From Ophiocordyceps camponoti-saundersi (nom. inval.) (lineage: Eukaryota; Ascomycota; Sordariomycetes; Hypocreales; Ophiocordycipitaceae): a stretch of DNA of 64,000 nucleotides. The notes under the pieces were generated by a model, which saw only the letters and a program-made list of their open reading frames with translations, had not been told where the DNA came from and did no database searches. Positions 11,360-25,400 of the stretch are shown here, in pieces. How positions within the stretch are numbered: position 1 is the stretch's first letter; every line of letters starts with the position of its first letter. The DNA lies in contig PDHQ01000075.1 of assembly GCA_003339415.1 (NCBI GenBank), positions 1 to 64,000 on the forward strand, in the 5' to 3' direction. The position numbers were made by a program, and so were the translations under genes.

Positions 11360-14300
11360 GTGCATAGTAGGCACACACATTCCAAGGGCGTCCGATAAGC
11401 TCGCAGCAGCCAAATAACATGTAGAAGCCACACCGACGACGAATATGTACAGTACACGTGATGGGCCAACATGTGCATGTAGGGCAACGTTCGAAAGAAG
11501 CCCTTTTCTTTCCTTCGATGCACCCAAGGTGTGCGAGCCTTACCTTGAGGGACTGGATAGGGATAGGTTAGAGAGCCGTAACATACATACAGTACATACA
11601 TACGTCATAAGCAGCTAGGTAGGTACGTAAGTCTATGATCAGTCCGTCCACTGCAAGGCACAACAATAAACAGCCTCCTCGATTTCGAGCGAAAGCGACT
11701 CGCCCCGTAGCCTATGTACACATACTAGGTATCCGAGGGGGGAAGCGTCAGATGACGAAATGAGCATTCCAATTGCACAAGCCGGTTGACGAAAATTTTA
11801 TTAATCCCCAGCTATTTATAACCATAATTTAAGGTGTTAGGTGACCAACACAACACAACACACACACACAAGATCACGCGCCAGAGTCTCTCTCTATCTC
11901 TCTGTCTCTTTTTTTTTTTTTCCTTTGTTGGGAACCTCGTTTCGAGAAATAGCCGCCGGTTACGGTGTCGGAGGCTTGCGTCACCATGCCACCGGCGGCG
12001 GCCAACCATGTACATACATACATACATACATATGTAAGAGAGCGCCACCCGGGCGACCAAGCTCGAATGGAAGTCTTGGTGTTTTTTTTTTTTGGCTTAT
12101 TGGGCGGGTAAAGGAAGGAAGAGGGAGATGACGAGCCAAGACGGGATTGGCTTTGTAGAGACAGGCAGGCAGGCAGGCAGGCAGATTATCACGATCTTGA
12201 TACAGGTTCGTTTATACAAGCAATTTGTAATGATTATCTCGTGCATGTATGTATGTACAGTATGTACGTCCGTACACATATGTACATATATATAATCCGT
12301 ATGTATAGCAAAGATGGGATTCACTATCCAAACATGGTCAATCATATCAGCAAGCAAGCAAGCAATACATATAACCGTACATACATGAAATCAAAAGGAA
12401 AAAAAGGGGGGGGAGAAGAAGAAGAAGAAGAAGAAGAAGAAGAAAGAAAGGAAAGAAAGGAGAAACCTCGACAGCGGATGGCGCATCCATCCATCCACAC
12501 ATACGCGAGGCGAGGGAAGCTTGGCGCATCGACTAATCATCTCTCGGCAACGCTGCTGAGCGTCGTCGCGAGAGAAGCACACACTTGACATCCCGGCGTG
12601 AGACAAGCCAAGAAACCCCCCCCCCCCCCCCCCCCTTTTTCACCCTTTGCCTTTCCTTCCCCCCCCCCGTTGAAGGAGAGACAGAGAAAGTGAGAGAGAG
12701 TAACTGAGTGAGAGTACTAATGTAAGAGTAAGAGTAAGAGTAACATTCTCTCCCACATGTGTGATACGAGTGAGATGAAAGAAAGAGGTTCATCTCATCA
12801 CTGCCGTTGCCGCTTGTCAGCCAGCAAGGAAGATACATACACACATAATCCCGACGTGATCGGCTGTCGAGATAAGCTTGAATTTCTGACGGCATGATTT
12901 CCCTTCCTTCTACCTTGTGTATCTACATATGTGTGTAGTATGTATGTATGTATGTATGCTGGTAAGACGATTCAACCCCCTTTTTCCTTCTGTAAACCCA
13001 TCACCTACCACCTACTCAGTATTACGTGCATGCGATACAAAATCCATACATCAGAACATATTCAGAAGAAACGAAAAAAGAGACACAGTGAGATTCACCG
13101 GGTGCGACAACAAATTCTCATCCTGCCCGGAACCGCTCATCTTTCCCTCCCGTGCCATGGCGCCAAGAACGACCGCCATGGTCCAGGTCGGACAGCTTTC
13201 TGCTTCCTATTTTGTTTTACATACAGACAGGCCGATGCGCGTCTTGGCTCTGGGCATCTCGGGCTGTGTATCTGTGTTGAGCCAAGTTTTTTCCTTTCTT
13301 TCTCTCTTCCATCCTTCCCCCCTTTTTTCCTTACTGAGCTTAGATGACGATCTGGCTTAGAAGGAAAAAAGGGGGGGAAGGATAAGATGTTTAAACGCCT
13401 GACGTATGTAGACATCTCCGTTGTCTCTACCGGTCGAGAAGCAAGGGGCGGCATTAAAAGGGGGAAAAGAAGATTCGTCTTCCACCTTCTTTCTTCACCA
13501 CACCGTTTTTTTTAAATGGAATGTCCGGTACCGGGTCGCGGCGTCGGCCGTAGCGCCCGGGCCTCGCCGAAGGAGGTTGTGCCGGGCCCGGCCGTTCTCC
13601 TTCTCCCCCTTCCCCACCGCCGCCGGAACGACCGGCCGTTGTATGTATATACAGTATGATTATGATTAATATTGTGTATGTATTATTCGCATGCTTGCAT
13701 ATGTTGTATATATGTATGTATGTGCGTACAGTGCGCGTCTGCTGTACAACCCATTGATTGATATGTGTTCACAGCTCCTTTATTTGTGATGCATCCATCC
13801 ATTCATTCATTCATCTATCCGTACATCCATCCATCCATCCATACATACATGATACAACACACGGATAGACACACGTCCCATTTTGCCTACGGATACCCGA
13901 ACCTGGAGGAGGCTTTTAAAGCCCAGCGACGGAAACAAGGGAATTAAAAAAAAACGCCTCAATACGACTGTCGAGTTGAGGCTTCGCAATAATAATAAGC
14001 TTGTTTGAACCTGGCTCTTCTTTCTCACCGGATCATCCCTGCCTTTTTCATCCCGGGTCCGATATTGGTCGTCGTCGACGGTCGTCGGTGGTGAGGCTTG
14101 GATTGGGGTTTTGTGTCGGTGTTATCTGTTCTTGTTGTGGTTTCTCCTTTGCTTTTGCTGCTTGAACACCCCCTCCCTGAAAAGGACCGGATATCCGCTG
14201 TGGACGGGAAGAGGCAAATATCGTACTATTTACGGATGTATGTAGGTATATATGTATAACAACAGTATAATGTCTGTATGTACGGATTATGTAGGAAGAG

Positions 14301-15556
14301 TATCCGTCAAACATACAGCAAATGCGAGTTGCTTGCGTGCACATGCATCATACATGGTGTGTATGAACGTAGTATAAACGCATGCCTACCTACCTTATAC
14401 TCCCTACTCCGTACATACATACCTACATACATACACACAAGCTCTGCACACACAATCCCGAACCCATCTCACTCTCGTACCATCCATTTCCAAATACGAC
14501 GCTCGCACAGTATCTCAACTCTTCTGAAATCCCGCGCCTTGGCAATGCTGACCGCAGGGCTTGGCTCACGACTCGCAAGCGACGTGGCCCGCCTCATCAT
14601 CTCCCTCTTTTCCTCTGTCTCCTCCTCCTCCTTCTTCCTCCTCGCCTGTGCAAAGGAGAAAGAAATGACGACGCCAAGTGCGGAACCGTGTTTTGTCATG
14701 TCATCTCTCCTTTTATGCCAGGTACCGCTTCTCGGCTACCACTGAGCTACATACAGTACTAGCCGCCTCCCCCCGGGGCCGATGGTAGCGCGAGAGAAGA
14801 GATGGCCAGCATTTTCGTATCGCCTCCTTTCCATCAGCGGCTCTCTAAAAACTCGTCTTACTGGAGAAGTCCAGTCAGCCTACTGTATATCCGTCATCGT
14901 CATGTGATGATGCAAGGCAACGTCGGCTCGAGTTTTTTTTTTTTGTCTGTCTTGTCTCTGCTTTTTTTTTCTCCCGCCGTTTTGAAGAGGAGGGTGGAAG
15001 GTGGAAAGGGAAGAAAAGGGAGGGAAAGGCCGTGGTGTCGGGCTTTCGGGCCTTTGACCGAGGAGGAGGGTTGGAAATCGTGATGGAAGGGAAGAGAAGG
15101 GAGGGAGGGAGGGAAAGCAATAGAGAGACAGACAGAGAGAGAGAGAGACAGAGAGAGACAGAGATGGGTGTGTGTGTGAGAGAGAGAGAATGAGAGAGAC
15201 GCTGACGTGACGTGACATTACTGTCCCAGACCCCATCATCCAAAGACTCACTCACTCTCACTCACTCACTCACCCTCTCAGTCATCCTCTCCAAAAAAAA
15301 CCACAGAGATGACTCTCCTAAGGGGGGAAAAGATCGTCAAAAAAACGATGGTGGCGTCCCTTCCTAGTTTCCCACCTACGTATGTAAGCTCCCCTACTAC
15401 GCTCATTGCGGAAGCTTGTTACCGTTCTCTTAGTAGCCGGCGTTAATAGGGCCGGAGAGTCGAAGTTCGTGAAGGAGGAAAAATCGAGAGTCGAGTCAAG
15501 TTCGGCAGCTCTTTTTAGTGCTGACCCCTGTCGTGTGAGTTTTGACTTGACTTGAG

Positions 15557-15601
15557 TGGGTGAGTGAGTGAGTGAGTGAGTGAGTGAGTGAGTGAGTGAG
15601 T
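15557..15601. repeat. TGAG tetranucleotide run
   Basis: About eleven consecutive GTGA units on the + strand, in non-coding DNA. Confidence 0.9.
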
Positions 15602-16151
15602 GGCCCCCTTGCGTTGTGCGTGACAACGACGAGACCGTGGCTCTATCAAGATCGTGTCTAGTTGCTTAGTGAGTTGCTTAGTTAAAGGTTAAAAGAAAGT
15701 GAAGAGGAAGTCGACGATGAAAGGTCCGAGTTCTGAACTCATTCCATCGCAGTTCTCCTCGTAGGCCAACTCTCTCTCTCTATCTTCCCCCCCCTTTTTA
15801 AACCCTCTTCTCCCACAACTCCAACTCCCCCGCAAGTTTGCCAAGCAGATGGGCAACCAATGAGATGCAAGAGGCATATCAACCTCGTTGGAGTGGGCCC
15901 ATCAGTTCATCTCGGCATCACGAGGAAAACACGGGGTTTTAACATTCTTTCAATATACTGTATCTACTGTTTATACATGCTCGTGTTATATTATCGTCAT
16001 TACCGCGCTTCCAAATTCATAGCTTGCAATCTATCTATCTACATATGTAGCTTTGCATGTGTATATGTCTGTGTGTATGAGAATCTTGTGAAGAGAGAGA
16101 AAGGGAACAAACCCCCCCCCCTTGAAACGGGAGCAGACAGAGACAACAACC

Positions 16152-17185
16152 ATGTCCGGTCTACAGATCCTAAGCTCAGCCCGGCAACAAGAACTCAGCG
16201 CCTCACTCAACGGCCTAGCTCGATCCCCCTCCGCCCCCCCTGCCCATCTATCGCGCGTGCTGTACATTCCTCCTCACGACAGCTTCTTCTCCAGCCTGGC
16301 CGTCCACGACCTTAGCGCCGAGTACGAGCATGCCATACGGCACGCACCCCTTGGAGGCGGCCATTTGATTGGCCCCGCCCTGATGGGGAGCCGGCTCTTC
16401 GTCACGAGGCTGGCTACCATGAGGAGGCCTCGTTCCGCTTCGGACGGGGCCGAGTATGTGGTTCGCGCTCGGCTCGGTGTCTCCGGGGAGGCTTCCCTCT
16501 CCGTCCGGAGCAACGGGTCACCGCCGACGACGGAGACGACGATGAGCTCCGAAGTGTGAGACTGTTTTCTTTCCTTTTGTTCTTCTGTCTTTTTCTACTA
16601 CAAACTTGTTGCAAATCACCGAGCCAAAAGCTGACCCCGGAGATGCCTCGACTCGACCGGTAAGCCGAACCGAACACACACCTACACAGCACCCTCCCAA
16701 GCTCGACCACAGCCGAAGACTTCCAAGTCAGCATACTAGACAACCCGAACCCGAATCCGATGCAAGTCTCAGTCTCCTTCCCCGTCCCGGACACCGTCTC
16801 TAGCGCCGGAACCGCCCGACACCCGTATTTCCTCCTCCTCCGCCGCTCCGCCCCGTCGCTGCAGTGGCAGATGCAACCGATCGAGGACGGGCCGCTGCGG
16901 TATACGCTCGTCGAGTTGAGTTCGCCCGTCAAGATCCGCGCTATTTACCACCACGTCGGGCGCGGATCGTCGCTTTCCATGCCCTTTAGCGAGGGCGTGC
17001 TTCTCGTCTCCGGCGAGGGGTCGGAACAGGCGAGGGCGATGGAGGTCTTGGTTCTGGCTAGTCTTCTTGGTCTGTTGTGGAGGGTTAGGGCGTTGAGGGT
17101 TGGGGAGACGGTTGTGGAGAGGGAGAGGGAGAGGGAGGGGGGGCGGACTGGGTTCCTTCGGCGGTTGTTGGAGGGTGTGTTGTAG
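16152..17185 (+). CDS. Hypothetical protein, beta-rich
   Basis: The best model is join(16152-16555, 16702-17185), about 295 residues. The donor is GTGAGA at 16556 and the acceptor AAG ends at 16701, keeping phase (GT|C) and joining 'TTMSSEV' to 'STTAEDFQVSIL'. I do not recognise a named family with certainty. The protein alternates short hydrophobic strands ('RLFVTRLATMRRP', 'EYVVRARLGVSG', 'PYFLLLRRS', 'LRYTLVELSSPVKIRAIYHHVG') and ends in a hydrophobic helix ('MEVLVLASLLGLLWRVRAL'). This layout would fit a tubby-like or LURP-like barrel, which is only an inference. The tail after the helix is an Arg/Glu simple repeat encoded by a GAGAGG run. It stands alone in the gene-poor region. Confidence 0.6.
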
Positions 17186-18228
17186 TGGACTTGCTCTGCT
17201 TCAGGCTGTGTCGAAGAATGGCTTCATATTGATCTGTTAGTTGGTGTGATATACACATAACATACTCCTGGCCACGATCGAGGCAGAGATGGATGAATAT
17301 CTACAGACTCTGGCGCACAACTCGCACACAGAATCAACATCAGACCAAGGCTAGAACTCTCAAATCGTAGCTGAGCAAGATAGACAAGTGACGGATAGAT
17401 GTGACTAAGACCTCAAGAGACAACCGCCGTTCTCAACCCCGAGTTCGACTTGATATCTGGGTAGCTTATGCGTCATAGCATAAGAAGATAAAGGGGGGGG
17501 TGATTATCTTTCTCAGCCCCGAATCCGCTCTGTATTAACATTTCAACGATGCCGAGTGACGGATAATTCGAAAGACGTTTCATCAGAAGCTCGAGAAGCG
17601 GATGATGATCATGCTCACACACACAGGTCATGAGAACTGCTCGACTCTGGTTCTGCAGATGGCATATCAAAGACGTTCCTCAGCAATCCATTAGAGAAGA
17701 AGAAGCTGGGAGAAAGGAAGCTGGCAATCGAAATAGGGAGAATTCACACAGTGGTAATCTACAGGCCCCCCCCCCCCCCCCCCCCCCCCCTGAACCGCTG
17801 TCCCTTTTATATAGTGGTGTCATTTACTCTCCCACCGAGCTCGACAGCTCGTTACGACTCTGTCCAGTCCTTCATACCGCTATCAGCTTCACCAAAGTCT
17901 TCTAAAACAGCATACCTATCCATAAAGCAGAGATATACGTGATAGAGTGCCAGCCCCCCCTGCTGATATCACAAGGGTCGTCATGACAGCCCTCACCATG
18001 GCCTCGTAACAAAAGCACAAAACCTCCCGGCCATCCACCGAGGCACATCAACGCCGTCCCATCGAAGGCCACATGGCAAGACCCGAGACGGCCTTGTTCA
18101 TCCAGGGGCTACGAACCGTTCAGAGCCGTAGCAAAGCGCTTACAACCTCACCAGAGGGGGAAGGCGATAGATGGTAGGTCGGATAAGAGAAGAGTCCGAA
18201 GAGGGTGTCAAGAGTCTGAGTATATGCG

Positions 18229-18263
<35 letters not shown>

Positions 18264-21200
18264 TCACATACCTGCCTCTCAGGATCATGTACGCTTCATG
18301 TATCCGGTGGCGACTCCAAAGGAGGCACGAATGATGGGTGACAGTCAAGTTTTAGCAGCATCAAAACGTGACATTGCAACCCAAGCTGAGACGCTCGCAG
18401 GATTGTAACCATGAAGGGGAGGGGGGCAATAGAAGCAATGGATATCCGTGGATCAACTGACAGGCTCTCCATATCATGCCAGCTTCTAAGGGGTGTTCCC
18501 TCCTTATCCCCTCGTCTCTCTCTCTCTCTCTCTTCTCCCACAGTGTCACCGGACATGTTCATCGACGCGTCCCGATCGAGATGGGAGTAGCAAAAGGGGG
18601 CTCATCTCCCTGTCTCTCTACTCTCTCCCTGTCTCAGCTGTGCAGCACGACCAGACGAATCAAAGATGTCGACATAATCGCCCGCCATCCTCTTCGAGAG
18701 GAGATGGACCGGCGTCAGACCATCCGCCCAGTCTTTGCTTGATGGTTTTTTTTTCTTCCCGCCGAAAATGACATGCTGGCTTTCTCAGCAGACATATGAT
18801 TCGATATTAGTAGACACAGGTGTGTGTGTGTGTGAATATGTACTTTTGCAGAGTCGTGTCCGCGTCTCTCTGCTTTCAGACCTTCTCTACGGCCTTCTCC
18901 CGATGGAGATTCTCACAGGGACAAAGATGGAAAGCTGCACGTGAACAAATGCTACAGATACTCGATACTGGAGATGTCGACGGTCCATGTCTTTGTCTCT
19001 GTTTCAGACATTTATTCTGAGCCTCCTTCGTCCCCCCCCTTTCTATCCCTATATAGCACATACGCGCATATATCTCAGACTTGGCATAGACAGGTCCGGT
19101 CAGGGAGAGACATGTCCAGTCCTATCTTCACGACACAAACCTTCTCGACCGTCTCAACATGGTCCTTCTCGTACGGGAAAAAAAGGGAGGGTAACACGGA
19201 CCGTTCAAGTCTCGCCTATTCGTCCCATATAGAAGCCGTTCATGCGCTACGCCGACAGAAATCCTCAGCGTTCGAGAACCAATATGACCAAGACAAAAGA
19301 AAAAATTTGCTTCATGGGAAATCTAACATGGTTCATGGGTGGTGCAACAAAAGCCGGCAGTCATCTCCGGCCGGGGCCGCCCCCGGATCGGGGAGATGCA
19401 TCGTCGGGGCGCCGGGGGGGGGAAGGCGACGATGTCGTCGTATTGGTACCGAAAGAGAAAGCAGTGTGAATAATTGGAAAAACCACCGGCGGGAGCTTCT
19501 TCATCGGGGTCGCCTCAAAGCAAGCAAGCCGTCTTCACACGCCTCGGACCGGCTTACGCGAAAGCTGGACATTGGACAAGGGGGGGGGGGGGGTTGTGAC
19601 ACACACAGCGTCGTAGCGGATAGCCGTTACTCGAGGGGAGAGAGAGAGGCTTTGGGGTGAAGTCACTGCTGTTCTTTTATGAGATGTGTGGCGAATGTTA
19701 CATCGGCACGGGTTTTGAAGGGGAGCGAGGAGGAACAGCTCTGGGGGTTTGGGAGAGGAGAAAGGATGTTGGGTTAGAAGAAGGGAGTGAGATGATGAGG
19801 ATGAGGATGAGGATGAGGATCGAGGGCATCTGGTTCGATATCTTGAAGGATGGCATGAACGACATGTAATATTTGTATGCACGGACAAGATCTAGATGCA
19901 TAAAAGAGACGTAGATGCAGAGGCTAAGATGGCATGGGATATGGGGGGGGGATGGTGTAAAGGGAATCTAAGGGTTAATGCGAGAACAGACCAGTTCATC
20001 CGGTGTAATAGATGGGGATGGGATGTAGGTTAAACAGACGGGATGGCAAGGCGTGTGGCGTGTGAGAGCCTGTGTGAATGGGGAAAAGGGATAAGAGGAG
20101 GAGAGAGACAATGGCATTCATTCATCCCATATGTGTATGTGTCACAGAGGTCCCGGTTGCTTCGGCTGTTGGAGCCGTGAAACAAAGACGACCGACTCCG
20201 ACTCCGACGATCTATCGACGGCTTCGTTTGAAACGAGAGAGAAAGAAAGGCGGATAGAGGGAGGTGAGATTTCGCATCGAGGACGGATTAGAGAGCCAAT
20301 GACAACCCCTGCAGGCCGGGGCGAGAGAGAGGCAGGGGGGGGGAATGCAGGAAGCAGCGGGAGGGGGAAGAGTCTGGATCGTTGTTTTTGTGCCTTGGAT
20401 GGAAGAGAAGAGGGAAGAGATTCAGCTGGTGTTGGGGATATTTAGAGGGTGATTGATGGTGGTGGTGGTGATGATGGTGATGATGGTGATGGTGAAGGAG
20501 AAGGTGATGGTGAAGGAGAAGGAGAAGGAGAAGATGTCTTGTATAAGCATATATAGTATATATGCATGCACTTGAAGGAGAACGGAAGGAGGGGGGGGGG
20601 GGAGTTTCTCCGGATAGATAGATAGGTATGTATGTATGTATCCGTAATCTGCAGATAGAGAAGGAGAGAGAGAGATGCCTCTTGGACGACCTCCTCTCCT
20701 CCTCTCCCCCCTCTCTATCTCCATCCCATCCCATCCCCCCCTCTCCCATCATCCCCCTCCCTCCTCTTCCTCCTCCTCCTCTCTTACATACATACTTCTG
20801 CCCCCCCCCTGCAGCCTAGCTACCTAAAAAAGAAACATGGTCATCGACACCGAGAGAAAGTGAGTGAGAGGGAAAAAAGGTTGTATCCGGTGCAGATATC
20901 GAGGATGCGGGGTTTCACGCCAAGCTGATGCCGGTTCGCCTAACCGTACAGAAAAGAGACCAGGGTTTACATGGTCTATACTAAGCATCTTGTTTCTTTC
21001 TTTCTTTCCCTTCCTCTCTCTCTCTCTCTTTCTCTCACTCTCTCTCTCTCCCCTGTCACTGTTTCTCTCTCTGGATATATGTGTTTGTGTCTCTCTGACA
21101 AGTCAACCAAGGAAGATATACATATATACAACAGAGAGAAGAGAGAGAGAGAGAGGCTTCTGACATCCCTTGTTCATCCCGCCTTTTTCCTTTTCGACGA

Positions 21201-21276
21201 GGCCCAGGGGAGGGGGAGAGGAAGAGAGAGGAAGAGAAGAGAGGGTGGGAGAGGGAGAGAGTGAGTGTATGAGAGC

Positions 21277-21311
<35 letters not shown>

Positions 21312-21467
21312 ATTTCGTCGACGACTCCTTTTTTGCTTTTTTCTCGTCTTTCTTTTCTTTCGTTTGTTTACTTTTCTTTTCCTTTCGTTCAGTCTCACCT
21401 TGTCAACACAAGCCTTGACCACAACACAAAACATACACACACACACACACACACACAGACACCCACG
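17186..21467. other. Gene-poor region with microsatellites
   Basis: No gene is supported. It holds a 26-nt C run at 17765-17790, an AT run at about 18237-18262, CT runs near 18518-18535, GAGGAT repeats at about 19795-19820, GGT/GAT repeats at about 20455-20500, CT runs at about 21018-21052 and a GA run at about 21280-21309. Confidence 0.55.
17765..17790. repeat. 26-nt poly-C tract
   Basis: An uninterrupted run of C. It is one of several long G/C homopolymers in non-coding DNA of this window. Confidence 0.95.
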
Positions 21468-21920
21468 ATGAAGCAAATCTACCTCATCTACATCATCGTC
21501 CACCGCGGCCAAAAGCGCGACACATCCGACGAGCGCCACGCTGGCATCCTGCTCGCCCCCGTCGAAAACGGCTTCTGTCTATACTTCCACCTGGCCCCCA
21601 GCCCCGACGACGTAAACTGCTACGTCCTCGAGATGAAAAAGGGCTACGACGCCCGCAACAGCCGCGGCGCCTTGCCTAGCGTCCGCGTCGGCAAGACCAC
21701 CGCGCCCGTCACGGCTGACGTGCTCGTCGACGCCGTTCAGTCTGTGCCTATCAAGAGGAAGGAGGACGAGTTTGGCGATCAGCATTGGGTTGATGGCGCG
21801 TTGAGGGGGATGGCGGACGCGGGTTTCATCACCCATCAGGCTTATGAACGGGGGTTCAATGGCTTGTTGCAGACTTTGTTGGATGGGTCGGCTGATGAGG
21901 TTCCGGACTTGGACTGGTAG
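21468..21920 (+). CDS. Conserved-looking hypothetical protein (150 residues)
   Basis: An intronless frame starting MKQIYLIYIIVHRG and ending DEVPDLDW. Composition is balanced and GC-rich at third positions, unlike the repetitive flanks, which argues for a real gene. The layout (an N-terminal strand, 'RHAGILLAPVENGFCLYFHL', 'KKGYDARNSRG', 'VGKTTAP', then 'QHWVDGALRGMADAGFI' and 'YERGFNGLLQTLL') resembles the small ascomycete proteins annotated only as domains of unknown function (DUF6914-like). That assignment is from memory of the pattern and uncertain. No signal peptide or catalytic motif is evident. The 40 nt before the ATG are an AC microsatellite, so the start has an unusual context. Function unknown. 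Confidence 0.7.
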   Translation: MKQIYLIYIIVHRGQKRDTSDERHAGILLAPVENGFCLYFHLAPSPDDVNCYVLEMKKGYDARNSRGALPSVRVGKTTAPVTADVLVDAVQSVPIKRKEDEFGDQHWVDGALRGMADAGFITHQAYERGFNGLLQTLLDGSADEVPDLDW

Positions 21921-22360
21921 AGTCAAGTCAGTCTCCCCCCTTTGAGAACTCTTCCCCTTTTCCCCCTCCTCTCTTCCTCTGATGTATATCCTTTTGCAAA
22001 AACCGCCGCTTCTTTCTCGACTTTACCTTCATGTCTTCTTCTTCCTCCTTCTTCTTTGTCTACTACTCGGAGCTACGGCGTCATCTTCGTTTTTTTCTTC
22101 GTCTTCTCTGCTTCGGGATATAAAAACTTGTGTCTGTCGGTGGGAGAAAAGAAAACTGGAGAGATTGCACAATCAGACAAGGGGATGAGCAGGCAGGCAG
22201 GCAGGGGGAGAGGGGAATGGATGAGCAGGGGGAAAAGACGACTTCTGCTTCGGCTGGCTTCGAGGCGAGAGGCAGACAGACAGAGAGACAGATAGCCTCT
22301 TTCTTCGCGTCCGCTGGCTTCTCCTCTGATATCCCCCGCCCATCATCTCCTCGCCATATC

Positions 22361-22401
<41 letters not shown>

Positions 22402-25400
22402 ATGTGTATATATATGTAACTACTACCTACCTATATATAATATGTATCATGAAGCTACATGTATAAAACGAAGCAGCAGCAGCAAAAACTCTCCCCATCC
22501 TCTCCTCTCCATGTATCTACATACATACATAGGTATACGGGCACGTATAAATTCCCCCTTTCCTCGTATCCTCTTCTCTCATCAGCCTCTTTTTCCACCT
22601 CTTCCGTAACCTCGCCCTGCCACAGCCCGTTTCGTATCACCCCCCCCGTTAGGTACAGGACGAGAAAGAGACACATCTGCCGCTTGTTCGTACGAGCAAT
22701 CACATTCGCCTCCCCTTCCCTGCCACCAACCCTACCGCTAAGCGTCGTGTGACACGTCGAAGAAACGCCCCAAGTCACCCTCCTCCGCACGTGAAGAGAA
22801 GAGACGAGGATTAAAGGAGATAGACCTGACAAGGTGAGGATAGATGAGAATAAGTCCCTTACAGGAGAGAAGGCCTTGAATTGGTATCGAGTCAATGACG
22901 TTTTCGCCTCTCGCTGGCTTCTAAGAGGACAGGGATATACCATGACAGCCACAGCCATAGCCTTGTAATACAAGAACTGTCATGTCATGCCATGTCATGT
23001 ACCACTTACTTACTTACATGCATACACATGTAGGCTGCTGATAGCCCGATACACTATCGTCAGTCTAGAACCGTAGACGCCTTACGCACCCATCGGGCCC
23101 CAAAAGCCAAACGGCCCCCAAGCGAGGGGAAAAAAAAACGGCCCAGCGCAGGGTATGATTCGTGCTAAAGGAAGACGTTTCTATGCTGGTTACGACAAGT
23201 CATGGGAAGCATAGCCGGGCGATATCCGTGAACTTCGGTAGCGCTTATTGGGCTTCTCTTAGGGATACTCACTTACCACGACAGGGGTGTATTTTTTGCT
23301 TTGTCATCTCGTCAGACGGGCTGTAACTCCGTAAGGCGAGAGGCATTCGAGTCTAGTCCCTACGAGTAAGATGCATGTCAGTCAGCTCTGTTGACTGCTC
23401 ACCCCTGTCTGCCCCGTTAAGGAACATGATCCCAGTTCATCGCCACCGAAAACGGCATCCTTTCTCGCCTTTATGCCGCCGTGACACCTGTCCATAGTAT
23501 GTATGTACACACATCCCCTGCCCACCTGCCATGCACCTACACAATAAGCCGTAGTAACAGAAACCGGGCAACGGAATCCGCGACCGAGGCTGAGGCGGCG
23601 CAAACAGCCTTCATCTCCATCGCCCGAGTATTCTTCCGTGTAACCTTTTTCGTAGATCCAACGGCTCGGCTTACAGACGGCTTTTAGTTACTTCCCGCCT
23701 TTTGCACCCCCGTCTATCACAGAGGGCTGATGAAATGGGAATATTTGCTTGCGTCTTATTGGAAGAGGTGGGAGAAGCAACGATCCATTTGTCTTGTCTC
23801 GAACCGTGCCACGACATGGTGAAAGTATGCAGAGTTGGATGGAATTGGATGACTGGTTGGCGGCAGTCATAAGACTTGTATACGTGCCCTCACGATCCTT
23901 TTACCCTTTTACCCTTTTTATTCATGGCTCTAACTTGCTGGAGACAGATGGAGGCAGGATGGCTTGCATGGCCTCTACGGAGATATCGTGCAGAGGCCCC
24001 CAACCAGGGCCGCAGCTAATGCCGGGGGAAGTGGAAACTGTCTACCAATGTCTCTAGTATGTATGTATGTTATATGCGTGCATTCTAGAGCCCCCGAAGA
24101 AGGCGGCTGGGCATCTGTGCATAGGTGCCTGAGCAGGTAGGTAGATATCTAGATGCTATGTCGACCAAGGTAGATACTAGGCAGACCGCATTACCGGTAA
24201 AGCGGTTGTTAGCGTCAGGAGGAGAGTATCCTGGTCTGAGAGCGATGTGGACATAGATGACACTAGGAGAGAGATTAGCTGGATAGTAGCAGGTAGGGAG
24301 AGTTAGACTGAAGCCATCCTTTTTTAAAGACAGCAGCATGTGATAGGAGGTGATGATCCAGAGTTCGGGGAAGTGAAGTGAATGTGAATGTGAATGTGTC
24401 CGTCAGTGTGCGTCCATACGCAGGTCATTTCAGATGAGCTGTTGTATCACCGATTCATCCAAGCTGTTTGAGCATCGTGTTGTCTTTAGTTGAGGCCGGG
24501 AGGAAAGGAAAGGGTCGAGAGGAGAAGAGGAAGACAGACAGACAGACAGATGGACGATTGGTGCTGTTGTTAGTTGATGCCACGGTTCTGGAGCTGACTA
24601 AGGCTCCTAGCACTGTACCTTAGGTACGGATAGAAGAAGAGCCCAACGCAGATGCAGGTGTGCCTGAGAGATGGATTGATAGGGAGGGAGGGACTCATAC
24701 TGGTTAGTGAATGGGGGTGGTTGTCGATGCTTGTTATAGAGATGGGGGGGGACTAGTAATGAGCCGAGTTCGAAGCTTGTGTTACGGAGTTTTGTCCCGA
24801 CAAAAGTGCGGATACATATGTACACGTTATGAAGAGACAGACGACGGAGCTTCAATACGAAGAACATATATATATATACATATATATAACAGAGGCATGT
24901 TCCCCGAAAAAGGGGAGTCGATTCATGCAATGCAACTTGAATCGAGAACAAACGGGACGGCACTCGTTCGACCGTGCATGCCGCGGGCCGAGGCGTCATC
25001 GGCACGGAGCAGCATTTCAGCTTTAAAAAAGAAAGAGAAGAGATAAAAAAAGAAAAGGTGGGAAAAAATTCCAGTTCCAATGAAGAGGCCGCGTGGCGTC
25101 GCATCTTCCCATCTAAACGGAACACCCATGTGGGCTCACCTGGGTAGGTAGGTAGGTAGGACTTCAGCTCTGGGATGGACTGCGGCCTGCCTGATGTGGA
25201 TAGACAGAAGAGGAGGTGGAGGAGGAGGAGGAGGATGGGCGGGAAAGTTGGGGGAGGGAGGGGGGCGAGTGTGTGTGTGAGAGAGACAGAGAGAAAAGGA
25301 GATCAAATGAAATAATAGAATAAAAGAAAAGGAATAACGAATAGCATAAGAAAGAAAAAGGGGAGAGGAGAGGAGAGGAGAGGAGAGGAGAGGAGAGGAG

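Larger units (their letters stand above)
8505..16151. other. Gene-poor, simple-repeat-rich region
   Basis: I see no supported protein gene over 7.6 kb: open frames here are low-complexity and lack splice-linked or domain-like sequence. It holds a GAT run (9269-9298), a 21-bp minisatellite (9323-9420), TACA/TGTA tetranucleotide clusters (about 9595-9612, 9765-9782, 10030-10056, 12938-12960, 13700-13730), GTCT (about 10967-10995), CA runs (about 11330-11355), GAA (about 12417-12443), a 20-nt C run (12616-12635) and TGAG (about 15557-15601). Several TATCCGTA octamers are also present. Confidence 0.55.

Noticed and set aside
14719..14750. tRNA-like D-arm (GTAGCTCAGTGGTAGC on the - strand)
   Set aside because: No T-arm with GTTCGA and no acceptor stem pairing could be found around it.
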